DNA of 64,000 nt, taken from assembly GCF_016785085.1 (NCBI RefSeq), contig NZ_JAENHO010000010.1, positions 1 through 64,000 on the forward strand, given 5' to 3'. This document shows, one piece after another, positions 1 to 8,113 of the stretch (positions are counted from its first letter, which is position 1; each line of letters begins with the position of its first letter). The notes below the pieces were generated by a model. The model was not told the origin of the DNA and searched no databases. It was given only the letters and a program-made list of their open reading frames with translations. This stretch comes from Paractinoplanes lichenicola. GTDB lineage: Bacteria > Actinomycetota > Actinomycetes > Mycobacteriales > Micromonosporaceae. A program made the position numbers and the translations under genes.

Positions 1-94
1 ACTCGGCTACCTCAGCCCCGACGAATACGAGGCGGCCTGGCACGCCCAAACCGAGCCAGATAACCTCACCCCTGCCCCGACCGGAAGCAGGTAA
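1..94 (+). CDS. IS3-family transposase (OrfB, integrase core), C-terminal end only
   Basis: Frame 2 reads LGYLSPDEYEAAWHAQ and continues to TAA at 92-94. The (L)GYxSPxEYE motif is typical of the extreme C-terminus of IS3-family DDE transposases, just after the catalytic core. The upstream part, including the DDE residues, is outside the window. Only 30 residues are visible, so subgroup assignment is not possible. Confidence 0.6.
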   Translation, partial: LGYLSPDEYEAAWHAQTEPDNLTPAPTGSR

Positions 95-124
95 CCACCG
101 CTCCGTCGAAACGGGGGGAACTCA
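1..124 (+). mobile_element. Right end of an IS3-family insertion sequence (partial)
   Basis: The window opens inside an insertion sequence. The last 30 codons of a transposase end at a TAA at 92-94. About 30 bases later comes a G-run followed by AACTCA ending at 124, which resembles the terminal inverted repeat of IS3-type elements (outer dinucleotide CA). The next reading-frame material (from 125) belongs to a different, N-terminally cut gene, so 124/125 is the likely insertion junction. The other end of the element lies outside the window, so the target duplication cannot be checked. Confidence 0.6.
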
Positions 125-826
125 GTCAGCCGGGAACGGGACGGCTTCGCCTACGCCCGGACCTGCGAGGACTGGCTTGACGCCGACACCCGCAGCCTCG
201 GCCTCACTGAGTGTGACGCCAGCAAGCCGCGGCCGGACATGCTGGCCGAGGTCCGCGGGTGGAAGGCATCCGGCAAATACAAGCCGGGCAGCCTCGGCGT
301 ACCCAGTCTGCAGCAGCTGGTCGCCGGTCCCACCGATCCGACGGAGATCCGGGACGCCCTGGTCAAAGCCCCGGAGCACCAAGGCCTCGACTCCGACGAC
401 CGGAAAATCTGGGGAGGGTTGTTCGACCTCTTCACCGTGGACCGTTACATCCCCGCCGAGCGGCTGCGAGGAGTGTTCGACACGTTGTCCGGCCTGCCGG
501 TGAGCGTCGGCGAGACGACAGTGGGCGAACGCCGGCTGGTGGTGATACGCAAACGCGAACATGAATCCACGAATGACCTGCTCTTTGACCCGGCCACCGG
601 GCGCTGGGCCGGGTACCAGTCGGTGTTCCCCTTGCCGTCGGGCCAGAAGGCGTCCATGGCACCGGCGCCGAAGCGCACCACCCCGTCGCCGTACGCGACG
701 CGGAGCGACGGAGTGGCACCCGACGTGGGACGACGGCTGAGCACCAACCCGCTCGACGCCGCCGTGCGGTCGCAGACCGTCGTTCTGACGCAGGCCGTGG
801 TCGAGGACATCGGCGACCGGCCGTGA
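125..826 (+). pseudogene. CU044_5270-like protein, N-terminus removed by the IS insertion
   Basis: An open frame with no start codon of its own runs from the IS junction to TGA at 824-826. Residues such as LFTVDRYIPAERLRGVFDTL followed by LLFDPATGRW match the C-terminal half of the actinobacterial CU044_5270 family (LppX/anti-sigma-associated proteins, usually about 300-400 residues). The membrane-anchoring N-terminus expected for that family is missing. An internal ATG at 239 could allow a 195-residue product, but no clear ribosome binding site precedes it. The family call rests on motif memory and is moderate. The last 40 residues look unconstrained. Confidence 0.5.
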
Positions 827-830
827 AATG

Positions 831-868
831 GCCGGGCCGCCGCGGGGGATGCCCCGTGGCGGCCCGGC
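831..868. terminator. Bidirectional hairpin terminator between convergent genes
   Basis: GCCGGGCCGCCGCGGGG and its near-perfect complement (one G-T pair) form a 17-bp stem around a 4-base loop. It sits 5 bases after the stop of the truncated gene and 10 bases beyond the stop of the opposite-strand aminotransferase, so it can serve both. There is no strong T-run, as is usual in actinomycetes. Confidence 0.7.
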
Positions 869-877
869 GCCCCTTCA

Positions 878-2260
878 TCAAAGCAAGGTGGAGGCTTCCG
901 TCAGCACCGAGCGCAGGATCTGCTCGATCTCGGCGAACTGGGCCTCGCCCGCGATCAGCGGCGGCGCGAGCTGGATGACCGGGTCGCCCCGGTCGTCGGC
1001 GCGGCAGTACAGCCCGGCCTCGAACAGCGCCGAGGACAGGAAGCCGCGCAGCAGCCGCTCCGACTCCTCCTCGTTGAACGTCTCCTTGGTCGCCTTGTCC
1101 TTGACCAGCTCGAGGCCGAAGAAGTAGCCGTCGCCGCGCACGTCGCCGACGATCGGCAGGTCGCTCAGCTTGTCGAGGTACGACCGGAACAGGTCGCTGT
1201 TGTCCCGGACGTGCTTGTTGAGCTCCTCGCGCTCCATGATGTCGAGGTTGGCCAGCGCCACCGCCGATCCGACCGGGTGCCCGCCGTACGTGATGCCGTG
1301 GGCGAACCAGTTGGTGCCCTCGAGGAACGGCTCGGCCAGCCGCTCCGACGCGATCATCGCCCCGAGCGGGACGTAGCCGCTGGTCAGGCCCTTGGCGACG
1401 GTGATGATGTCGGGCGTGTAGCCGTACCGGTGGCCGCCGAAGTATTCGCCGAGCCGGCCGAAGCCGCTGATCACGTCGTCGGAGACCATCAGCACGTCGT
1501 ACCGGTCGCAGATCTCACGGACCCGCTGGAAGTAGCCGGGCGGGGGCGGGAAGCAGCCGCCCGCGTTCTGCACCGGCTCGAGGAAGACCGCGGCCACCGT
1601 GTCGGGGCCCTCGAACTCGATGGCCTCGGCGATCCGGTCGGCCGCCCACACGCCGAACTGCTCGGGCGACATGCTCTCGTCGGGGCGGCGGTAGTAGTTG
1701 GTGTTGGGCACCCGGAACGTCGACGGCACGAGCGGCTCGAAGTCCTGCTTCAGCGCGGGGATGCCGGTGATCGACAGGGCGCCCATCGAGGTGCCGTGGT
1801 AGGCGATGTTGCGCGAGAGCACCTTGGTCTTGGTCGGCTTGCCGGTGCGCTTGAAGTACGAGCGGGCCAGCTTCCACGCCGACTCGACGGCCTCGGAGCC
1901 GCCGGTGGTGAAGAAGACCCGGTTGAGGTCGCCCGGGGTCAGGTCGGCCAGCCGCGCGGCCAGCTCGACGGCCTTGGGGTGCGCGTACGACCAGATCGGG
2001 AAGTAGGCCAGCTCACCGGCCTGCTTGGCGGCGGCCTCGGCCAGCTCCTGACGGCCGTGGCCGGTCTGCACGACGAACAGCGCGGACAGCCCGTCGAGGT
2101 AGCGCCGGCCGTTGGAGTCCCAGATGTAGCAGCCGTCGCCGCGCACGATCATCGGGACTTCGGCCTTCTGGTAGGACGACAGCCGGGTGAAGTGCATCCA
2201 CAGGTGGTCGCGGGCGGCGCCGGACAGCTTTTCGTAGTCGGGTGACTGAAGGTCGCTCAA
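878..2260 (-). CDS. Class III aminotransferase, putrescine/omega-amino acid type
   Basis: A PLP-dependent transaminase of 460 residues. PLP Lys290 lies in IITVAKGLTSGY. The cofactor-binding Asp261 sits in SDDVISGFGR, where the usual DE pair is DD. The residues just after the cofactor Asp and the overall pattern resemble putrescine-pyruvate and omega-aminotransferases. I chose the TTG at 2258-2260 because AGGAG stands 7 bases upstream and the homologous sequence begins there; the longer open frame upstream is antisense shadow. It lies 20 bp downstream of gabT in the same direction, so the two are probably co-transcribed. Role inferred from context: removal of an amino group from putrescine, cadaverine or diaminopropane. 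The exact substrate cannot be read from sequence. Confidence 0.85.
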   Translation of the reverse strand: MSDLQSPDYEKLSGAARDHLWMHFTRLSSYQKAEVPMIVRGDGCYIWDSNGRRYLDGLSALFVVQTGHGRQELAEAAAKQAGELAYFPIWSYAHPKAVELAARLADLTPGDLNRVFFTTGGSEAVESAWKLARSYFKRTGKPTKTKVLSRNIAYHGTSMGALSITGIPALKQDFEPLVPSTFRVPNTNYYRRPDESMSPEQFGVWAADRIAEAIEFEGPDTVAAVFLEPVQNAGGCFPPPPGYFQRVREICDRYDVLMVSDDVISGFGRLGEYFGGHRYGYTPDIITVAKGLTSGYVPLGAMIASERLAEPFLEGTNWFAHGITYGGHPVGSAVALANLDIMEREELNKHVRDNSDLFRSYLDKLSDLPIVGDVRGDGYFFGLELVKDKATKETFNEEESERLLRGFLSSALFEAGLYCRADDRGDPVIQLAPPLIAGEAQFAEIEQILRSVLTEASTLL

Positions 2261-2280
2261 CGGGGGGCTCCTGAATGTTC

Positions 2281-3570
2281 TTAAACGACGGAGAAGGCTT
2301 GTTCGAGCAAGGTGAGTCCGCGATCGAGCTCCTCGTCGGAGATGATCAGCGGCGGCAGCAGCCGGATCACGTTGCCGTAGGTGCCGCAGGTGAGCAGCAG
2401 CAGGCCCAGCTCGTGCGCGGCCTTGGCGACCGCGGCGGTGGCTGCGGCGTCCGGCGCCGGGCCTGCCGGACCGTCCTCGCCGGGTATCACGACCTCGACG
2501 GCGAGCATCGCGCCGCGACCGCGCACCTCGGCGATCGACGGGTGCTTGGCCGCGAGGGCCTCCAGCCGGGGCCGCGCGATCGACTCGATGCGGCGGGCGG
2601 CGGCGGCCAGGTCGAGCTCGCGCATGGTCTCGATCGAGGCCAGCGCGGCGGCACAGGCGATCGGGTTGCCCCCGTACGTGCCGCCGAGGCCGCCCGGGTG
2701 CACGGCGTCCATGAGCTCGGCGCGGCCGGTGACCGCGGCCAGGGGCAGCCCACCGGCGATGCCCTTGGCGGTGGTGATCAGATCCGGCTCGACGCCCTCG
2801 TGCTCGCTCGCGAAGAAGGCACCCGTACGGCAGAAGCCCGTCTGGATCTCGTCGGCGATGTACACGGCTCCGGCCGCCTTGCTCCACGCCGCGATCGCCG
2901 GCAGGAACCCCTCGGCGGGCACGATGAAACCGCCCTCGCCCTGGATGGGCTCGATCAGCACGGCGGCCACGTTGCTCGCGCCGACGGTCTTCTCGATCTG
3001 GCCGATCGCGTACGCCGCCGCCTCGGCCCCGCCGCGGCCGTCGCGCAGCGGATAGGACATCGGCACGCGGTAGATCTCGCCCGCGAACGGGCCGAAGCCC
3101 TGCTTGTACGGCATGACCTTGGCGGTCAGGGCCATCGTCAGGTTGGTGCGGCCGTGATAGGCGTGGTCGAACACGACGACCGCCTGGCGCCCGGTGGCGT
3201 GCCGGGCGATCTTCACCGCGTTCTCGACGGCCTCGGCGCCCGAGTTGAACAGCGCCGAGCGCTTCTCGAAGTCACCCGGAGTGAGGGCCGCCAGCTCCTC
3301 GCAGACCGCGACATACTGCTCGTACGGCGCGATCATGAAGCAGGTGTGGGTGAAGCGCTCGACCTGAGCCTGCACCGCGGCGACGACCTTGGGGGCGGCG
3401 TTGCCGACGTTCGTCACGGCGATGCCCGCGGCGAAGTCGATCCACTCGCGGCCGTCCACATCGGTCATCGTCCCGCCGGTGGCGCTGCTCACGTAGGACG
3501 GGACCATGCTGCTGACCCCCCGCGCGACAACCGCGGCCCGGCGCTTGTGCAACTCGGCCGACGTGGGCAT
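2281..3570 (-). CDS. gabT: 4-aminobutyrate aminotransferase
   Basis: A 429-residue class III aminotransferase converting GABA plus 2-oxoglutarate to succinate semialdehyde plus glutamate. PLP Lys269 is in DLITTAKGIAGG, the Asp-Glu pair 240-241 in YIADEIQTGF, and the PLP phosphate-binding NSGAEAVENA at 109-118. Length and motifs are those of actinobacterial GabT. The ATG is preceded by AAGGAG at 7 bases. Divergently placed is an aldehyde dehydrogenase that could be the succinate semialdehyde dehydrogenase, and immediately downstream a second aminotransferase, so this is the GABA-consuming end of the polyamine pathway. Confidence 0.93.
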   Translation of the reverse strand: MPTSAELHKRRAAVVARGVSSMVPSYVSSATGGTMTDVDGREWIDFAAGIAVTNVGNAAPKVVAAVQAQVERFTHTCFMIAPYEQYVAVCEELAALTPGDFEKRSALFNSGAEAVENAVKIARHATGRQAVVVFDHAYHGRTNLTMALTAKVMPYKQGFGPFAGEIYRVPMSYPLRDGRGGAEAAAYAIGQIEKTVGASNVAAVLIEPIQGEGGFIVPAEGFLPAIAAWSKAAGAVYIADEIQTGFCRTGAFFASEHEGVEPDLITTAKGIAGGLPLAAVTGRAELMDAVHPGGLGGTYGGNPIACAAALASIETMRELDLAAAARRIESIARPRLEALAAKHPSIAEVRGRGAMLAVEVVIPGEDGPAGPAPDAAATAAVAKAAHELGLLLLTCGTYGNVIRLLPPLIISDEELDRGLTLLEQAFSVV

Positions 3571-3676
3571 GGCTCAACTCCTTCAGGCTTGTGGACCCGA
3601 TCATTTCACTGATTCCGTCGCATGCAAGAGGCCCGACAACTATTTCCGTGCTGCATCTGCGGGTACGCTCCCGGCC
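3571..3676. promoter_or_regulatory. Divergent promoter region gabT / aldehyde dehydrogenase
   Basis: This 106-bp spacer holds the start signals of both genes. For the right-hand gene a -10-like TACGCT (3664-3669) ends 7 bases before the GTG start, which would give a leaderless transcript. I see no convincing -35 or palindromic operator. Confidence 0.5.
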
Positions 3677-5101
3677 GTGATCCCCTTCCACGTCGCCGGG
3701 AAGCCGGCCACCAGCGCGGACGTCCTGACTGTGCGTCACCCGTACGACACGCGGGTGGTGGGCGAGACCTCCCACGCCACCGCCGAGCAGGTCGAGGAGG
3801 CCGTCGCCGCCGCGGTGTCGGCCACCGGCCCGGCCGCCGCCCTGACCGCCGCCGAGCGGGCCGGCGCCCTTGACGAGATCAGCCGGCAGCTGGGCCGCCG
3901 CGCCGGGGAGTTCGCGGCCCTGATCACCGCCGAGAACGGCAAACCGGTCAAGTGGGCCAGGGCCGAGGTCGCGCGGGCCGTCTCCACGTTCCGCTGGGCC
4001 GCCGAGGAGGCCCGTCGCTTCTCCGGCGAGCTGCAGCGGCTGGACACCGATCCCGCCGCGGCCGGTCGGATCGCCCTGGTCCGCCGGGTGCCGCGCGGCC
4101 CCGTGCTGGGCATCGCGCCGTTCAACTTCCCGCTCAACCTGGTCGCCCACAAGGTCGCGCCGGCCCTGGCCGTGGGCGCCCCGATCATCGTCAAGCCGGC
4201 GCCCGCCACTCCCCTGACGGCCCTGCTGCTGGGCGAGATCATGGCGGACCTCGACCTCCCGTACGGGATGTTCTCCGTGCTGCCGGTGCCCAACGAGCGG
4301 ATGGCCGCGCTGGTCGCCGACCCGCGCCTGCCCGTGGTCTCGTTCACCGGCAGCGGCCCGGTCGGCGCGCTCATCCAGGACGCCGCGCCCCGCAAGCACG
4401 TGACCCTGGAGCTGGGCGGCAACGCGGCCGCGCTGATCTGCCGCGACTGGGACGACCTGGCGTTCGCGGCCCAGCGGATCGCCACCTTCGGCAACTATCA
4501 GGCCGGGCAGAGCTGCATCGCCGTCCAGCGCGTGCTCGTGCACCGCGCACACCTCGAGGCCTTCACGCCCCTGCTGCTCGACGCGGTGCGGGCGTTGCGC
4601 ACCGGTGACCCCCGCGACGAGGCCACCGACGTCGGCCCGGTCATCAACGACCAGGCCGCCGACCGCATCGAGCAGTGGATCACCGAGGCCGTCACCGCCG
4701 GAGCCCGCGTCCTGCTCGGCGGCGAGCGCCACGGCACCACGATCGCCCCCACGGTGCTGACCGGCGTCCCCGCCGCCGCCAAGGTCAGCGCCGACGAGGT
4801 GTTCGGCCCGGTGCTCGTGCTGACCCCCGTCGACTCCGACGAGGCCGGCCTGGACGCGATCAACGACTCCGCGTTCGGCCTGCAGGCGGGCGTCTTCACC
4901 CGCCGCCTCGACCTGGCCTTCGAGGCGTCCCGCCGGCTCCGGGTGGGCGGCGTCATCATCGGCGACGTCCCCAGCTTCCGAGCCGACCAGATGCCGTACG
5001 GCGGAGTGAAAGCCAGCGGCACCGGCCGCGAGGGCGTAGCCAGCGCCATGACCGACTACACCGAACCCCGAGTAATGGTCCTGACCGGCGTAGCCCTCTG
5101 A
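3677..5101 (+). CDS. NAD(P)-dependent aldehyde dehydrogenase (likely succinate semialdehyde dehydrogenase)
   Basis: A 474-residue ALDH-fold enzyme. The general base Glu245 is in LELGGN and the catalytic Cys280 in YQAGQSCIAVQR. The coenzyme-binding region PFNFPLNL and FTGSGPVG are also visible. The open frame extends further upstream, but the family homology begins at VIPFHVAGKP, so I use GTG 3677, which also has a -10-like hexamer 7 bases before it. Divergent from gabT, whose product succinate semialdehyde is the most likely substrate; other aliphatic aldehydes are possible. Confidence 0.87.
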   Translation: MIPFHVAGKPATSADVLTVRHPYDTRVVGETSHATAEQVEEAVAAAVSATGPAAALTAAERAGALDEISRQLGRRAGEFAALITAENGKPVKWARAEVARAVSTFRWAAEEARRFSGELQRLDTDPAAAGRIALVRRVPRGPVLGIAPFNFPLNLVAHKVAPALAVGAPIIVKPAPATPLTALLLGEIMADLDLPYGMFSVLPVPNERMAALVADPRLPVVSFTGSGPVGALIQDAAPRKHVTLELGGNAAALICRDWDDLAFAAQRIATFGNYQAGQSCIAVQRVLVHRAHLEAFTPLLLDAVRALRTGDPRDEATDVGPVINDQAADRIEQWITEAVTAGARVLLGGERHGTTIAPTVLTGVPAAAKVSADEVFGPVLVLTPVDSDEAGLDAINDSAFGLQAGVFTRRLDLAFEASRRLRVGGVIIGDVPSFRADQMPYGGVKASGTGREGVASAMTDYTEPRVMVLTGVAL

Positions 5102-5104
5102 CCG

Positions 5105-5936
5105 TCAGAGGTCGTCGTCGGTGGCCGGATAGTCCGGGTCGCCGGGAGCCAGTCGCTCGTCCTCGTCCGGCGTCGGATAACGGTTCCACACCGCGTGGAA
5201 CTCGTCCATCCGCCCCGTCTGCGCGTGCCGGGCCGACAGGTAGTGCAGAACCGCCCGGACGTCATCCCAGTCCGGCTCGGGCGCCGCGTACAACGGCTCA
5301 ACGAGGCGTGCGGCGAGGGCAGTGCAGCGCGGGTCCGTCCACCCGTAGAGGCGCGCGAGCTCCACACCGGCGTGCAGCGTCCGCGGATCGTCCGGCCCGA
5401 GGAGCCGCTCGTGGTCGGCGAAGATCTGCTCGACCAGCGGGATGTGGTCCGCCCGCTCGTGGAGGTGCCAGTGCAGCGTCCGCGCCTCGACGGTCTCCGG
5501 GTGCACGGGGCCCAGTCGCGCCCGGCAGCCGCTCCAGCAGCCCCAGCGTCTCCGGGTCGTCCGGTCCCAACACGCGTTCGTGCACGGCGGCCAGCTCTTC
5601 CAGGTCATCCAGGGCGACCGGCGGCCGCCGGTCGGGGTCGGGCCGTCGCATGAGCTGCAGCCGCCGCACCTCCAACGTCTGCGGATGCTCGTCCCCGAAC
5701 GTCCGCACCCGGCTCGCCAACGCACGGCCCAACTCGGCCGCCAGCAGTTCCTCCCACCGCTGCGGCTCGACGTCGGGCTCGTCGAAGCTCCCGTCCTCGT
5801 CGAGGCTCCCCCTCAGCTCCCCCGCCAGCCGAAGCCGCGACTCGACGGTCCGCGGATCGTCCTCCCCCACATCCCGCACGAGCCCAGCGACGACAGCCCG
5901 AAGTTCCCGAATCCTCGCCAGGCGCCCACGTCTCAC
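5105..5936 (-). pseudogene. TPR-like repeat protein, interrupted by a frameshift
   Basis: The N-terminal part (residues such as GEDDPRTVESRLRLAGELR and FGDEHPQTLEVRR) and the C-terminal part (RLGPVHPETVEAR, LLGPDDPRTLHAG) are in different frames, with the switch near 5515-5530 in a GC-rich stretch. Both carry the lGpdHPeTLxxR pattern of actinobacterial tetratricopeptide repeats (TPR_10/TPR_12), so they once formed one protein of about 275 residues ending DDDL. Either a true disabling indel or a sequencing error in GC-rich DNA. Start: TTG 5948 or GTG 5936; I prefer the GTG because TATTGT lies 8 bases upstream of it. Function unknown. Confidence 0.6.
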
Positions 5937-6003
5937 GCCCGCAGACAATAGCGGCGCGGCGAGTGACCGCGCGCAGCCGTCAGCTCGACGAGGTCGGCGT
6001 TGC

Positions 6004-6378
6004 TCACACCTTGAGCAGGTCGACGTCGTACAGGCTTATCGACGTGTCGCGGGTGGCCAGCGTCAGGCCGGTGACGCGGGCCTGGGCGATGAGCATGCGG
6101 TCGAACGGGTCGCGGTGGTGCGGGGGAAGGCGGCCCGCCACGATCGCATGCTCGTAGGTGATCGGGAGCTCGCGGAATCCGATGTCGGCGATCCGCTCGG
6201 CCAGATCAGGTGGGCCGCCGAGTTTGCCCACGGCTTGCTTGATCGTGATCTCCCACAGGGAGACCGGGGACAGGAAGATGTCGGGGTCGTGGCGCAGCCG
6301 GGAGAGCAGCTCCTCGCCCAGCGTCGGGTCGCCGGTGATGGCCCAGAGCGCGACGTGCGTGTCGAGCAGCAGGCTCAT
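6004..6378 (-). CDS. vapC: PIN-domain ribonuclease toxin (VapC type)
   Basis: A 124-residue PIN domain, the usual toxin size. The acidic metal-binding set is visible: Asp6 (LLLDTHVALW), Glu43 (SLWEITIK), Asp93 (RDPFDRMLIAQA) and Asp111 (LATRDTSI). VapC toxins cleave tRNA or rRNA and are held inactive by a cognate antitoxin. Its ATG overlaps the stop of the upstream antitoxin gene by four bases (ATGA at 6375-6378), so the pair is translationally coupled. The target RNA is not predictable from sequence. Confidence 0.9.
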   Translation of the reverse strand: MSLLLDTHVALWAITGDPTLGEELLSRLRHDPDIFLSPVSLWEITIKQAVGKLGGPPDLAERIADIGFRELPITYEHAIVAGRLPPHHRDPFDRMLIAQARVTGLTLATRDTSISLYDVDLLKV

Positions 6379-6668
6379 CCGCCGACGCCGAAATCCCGCG
6401 CGATCTCGGCGTTGGTCTCGGCCGAATCCCAGTCGCCGGAGAGGTCGACCTGGCCGGCCAGGGAGCCGAGGCCCACCCGGTTGACCCGGCGCACCAGCGG
6501 AACCACCTTGGCCACGGGGACGCCGGCCCGGTCGATGAAGATCTCTTCGCCCTGCTCGACGCGCTCGATGATCCGGGACAGGTGGGTCTTGGCCTCGTGC
6601 ATGTTGAAGTGGACCTCGTCCCTCTCGACGTGGACCTCGAACCTGGGAAAGCTGAACTCAGCGGGCAC
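6375..6668 (-). CDS. Phd/YefM-type antitoxin
   Basis: A 97-residue partner of the PIN toxin. The core HEAKTHLSRIIERVEQGEEIFI followed by RAGVPVAKVVPL is the Phd/YefM DNA-binding fold, and the acidic C-terminal tail (DLSGDWDSAETNAEIARDFG) is the segment that normally wraps the toxin. GTG 6668 is chosen because GGAGG stands 7 bases upstream. The first about 20 residues form an extra N-terminal extension before the canonical HEAKTHL. Such antitoxins repress their own promoter; the likely promoter is at 6686-6715. Confidence 0.85.
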   Translation of the reverse strand: MPAEFSFPRFEVHVERDEVHFNMHEAKTHLSRIIERVEQGEEIFIDRAGVPVAKVVPLVRRVNRVGLGSLAGQVDLSGDWDSAETNAEIARDFGVGG

Positions 6669-6685
6669 AGCGCCACCTCCGCGGT

Positions 6686-6715
6686 TAGCTAGCAGCTTAG
6701 TCCAGCGTCGCCCAA
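6686..6715 (-). promoter_or_regulatory. Predicted promoter of the toxin-antitoxin operon
   Basis: On the minus strand TTGGGC (6710-6715) and TAGCTA (6686-6691) are 18 bases apart. The -10 sits inside a GCTAGC-containing stretch where an autorepressor could bind. Inference from spacing only. Confidence 0.4.
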
Positions 6716-6727
6716 GGTCACCAATCG

Positions 6728-8107
6728 TCAGGAGTCGAAGCCCAGGCCGACCTTGTCGAGGGTGCGTAGCCACAGGTTGCGGCGGCCGTCGTTGTGGTCG
6801 GCGCGGGCGATCGACCAGCGGGTGAGCTGGATGACGCCCGAGCGCACCGGTTCCGGCGGGAACGGGATCGGCTTGCTGCGCACCATCTTGAGCGCCGTAC
6901 GCTCGGTCGGCGCGCCCGCCAGCAGGTCGAGCATGACGTTGGCGCCGAAGCGGGTGGCGCCCACGCCCAGGCCGGTGTAGCCGACCGCGTACGCCACCCG
7001 GCCGCCGTGGGCGGTGCCGAAGAAGCTGCTGAACCGGCTGCACGTGTCGATCACGCCGCCCCACTTGTGCGTGAAGCGCAGGCCCTCCAGCTGCGGGAAC
7101 GTGGTGAAGAAGTGGTCGGCCAGCAGCGCGAACGTGGCCTCGCGCTGGTCGTGGGACACCTCGATCCGGCCGCCGTTGTAGTAGACCGCGTCGTAGCCGC
7201 CCCAGAGGATGCGGTTGTCGGCGCTCAGGCGGTAGTAGTGGAACTGGTTGGCCGCGTCGCCGATGCCCTGCCGGTGGCGCCAGCCGAGCGAGGCCAGCTG
7301 GGCCGGCGTGAGCGGCTCGGTCATCAGCGCGTAGTCGTAGACCGGCACCACGAAGTGGCCCAGGCGCCGCAGCAGCCGGCCGTGCGCGCCGGTGGCCAGC
7401 GCGACCTTGGCCGCGTCGAGCCGGCCCCGCCAGGTGTGCAGCCGCATCCCGGCGCCATGCCGGGTGAGCCGTTCCACGGGCGACTGCTCGTAGAAGCGCA
7501 CGCCCAGCGACAGGCACGCCTCGCGCAGGCCCCAGACGAGCCGGGCCGGGTCGATCATCGCGCAGTTCTCGCGGTCCCACACCCCGCCGACGTACGTGGG
7601 CGAGTCGACCTCGCCCCGCACCCGGTCGCGGTCGAGCAGCTGTTCGCCGGGCCGCAGCTGCGCGCGCATCTCGGCCAGCTGCCAGGGCGCGGTGGCGACG
7701 CTCAGTTCCCCCGTACGGGAGAAGTCGCAGTCGATGCCGTAGCGCGCGACCGCCGCCTCGATCTCGTCGAGGTTCTGCCGGCCCAGCTTCTCGAGATGGT
7801 CGATCTCGCCCGGGAACCGGCTGGCCCCGTTGGCGTGGCCGTGGGTGAGCGACGCCGAGCAGAACCCGCCGTTGCGGCCGGACGCGGCCCAGCCCGCGGT
7901 GCCCGCCTCGATCACCACGACGTCGCGGCCGGGGTCGCGCTCCTTGGCCATCAGGGCGGTCCACAACCCGCTGTAGCCGGCCCCGACCACCGCCAGATCC
8001 GCGGTGCCGAGCCCGTCGAGCGGGGCGGCGGGGGCCGGAGCCCCCGCCTGGGTGAGCCAGTACGGCTCAGTAACGGCATCCTTCAGGGACGAAAAGGATG
8101 GAGGCAC
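6728..8107 (-). CDS. FAD-dependent amine oxidoreductase (gamma-glutamylputrescine oxidase / PuuB-like)
   Basis: A 459-residue DAO-family flavoprotein. The N-terminal dinucleotide-binding motif VVGAGYSGLWTALM is at about 40-53, followed by GTAGWAASGRNGGF, typical of PuuB- and glycine-oxidase-like enzymes. It is the last gene of the puuC-potADBC operon, starting with GTG 7 bases from the stop of potC and lacking a strong ribosome binding site, which suggests coupling. Likely oxidises (glutamylated) putrescine or another polyamine to the aldehyde used by the dehydrogenase at the head of the operon. Free-amine versus glutamyl-amine preference cannot be judged; no glutamyl-polyamine synthetase is in the window. 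Confidence 0.8.
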   Translation of the reverse strand: MPPSFSSLKDAVTEPYWLTQAGAPAPAAPLDGLGTADLAVVGAGYSGLWTALMAKERDPGRDVVVIEAGTAGWAASGRNGGFCSASLTHGHANGASRFPGEIDHLEKLGRQNLDEIEAAVARYGIDCDFSRTGELSVATAPWQLAEMRAQLRPGEQLLDRDRVRGEVDSPTYVGGVWDRENCAMIDPARLVWGLREACLSLGVRFYEQSPVERLTRHGAGMRLHTWRGRLDAAKVALATGAHGRLLRRLGHFVVPVYDYALMTEPLTPAQLASLGWRHRQGIGDAANQFHYYRLSADNRILWGGYDAVYYNGGRIEVSHDQREATFALLADHFFTTFPQLEGLRFTHKWGGVIDTCSRFSSFFGTAHGGRVAYAVGYTGLGVGATRFGANVMLDLLAGAPTERTALKMVRSKPIPFPPEPVRSGVIQLTRWSIARADHNDGRRNLWLRTLDKVGLGFDS

Positions 8108-8113
8108 GAGTTA

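Noticed and set aside
1211..3612. Long plus-strand open frames antisense to the aminotransferases
   Set aside because: Val/Gly/Arg-rich mirror translations of real minus-strand genes; typical for GC-rich DNA and lacking any family motif or start signal.
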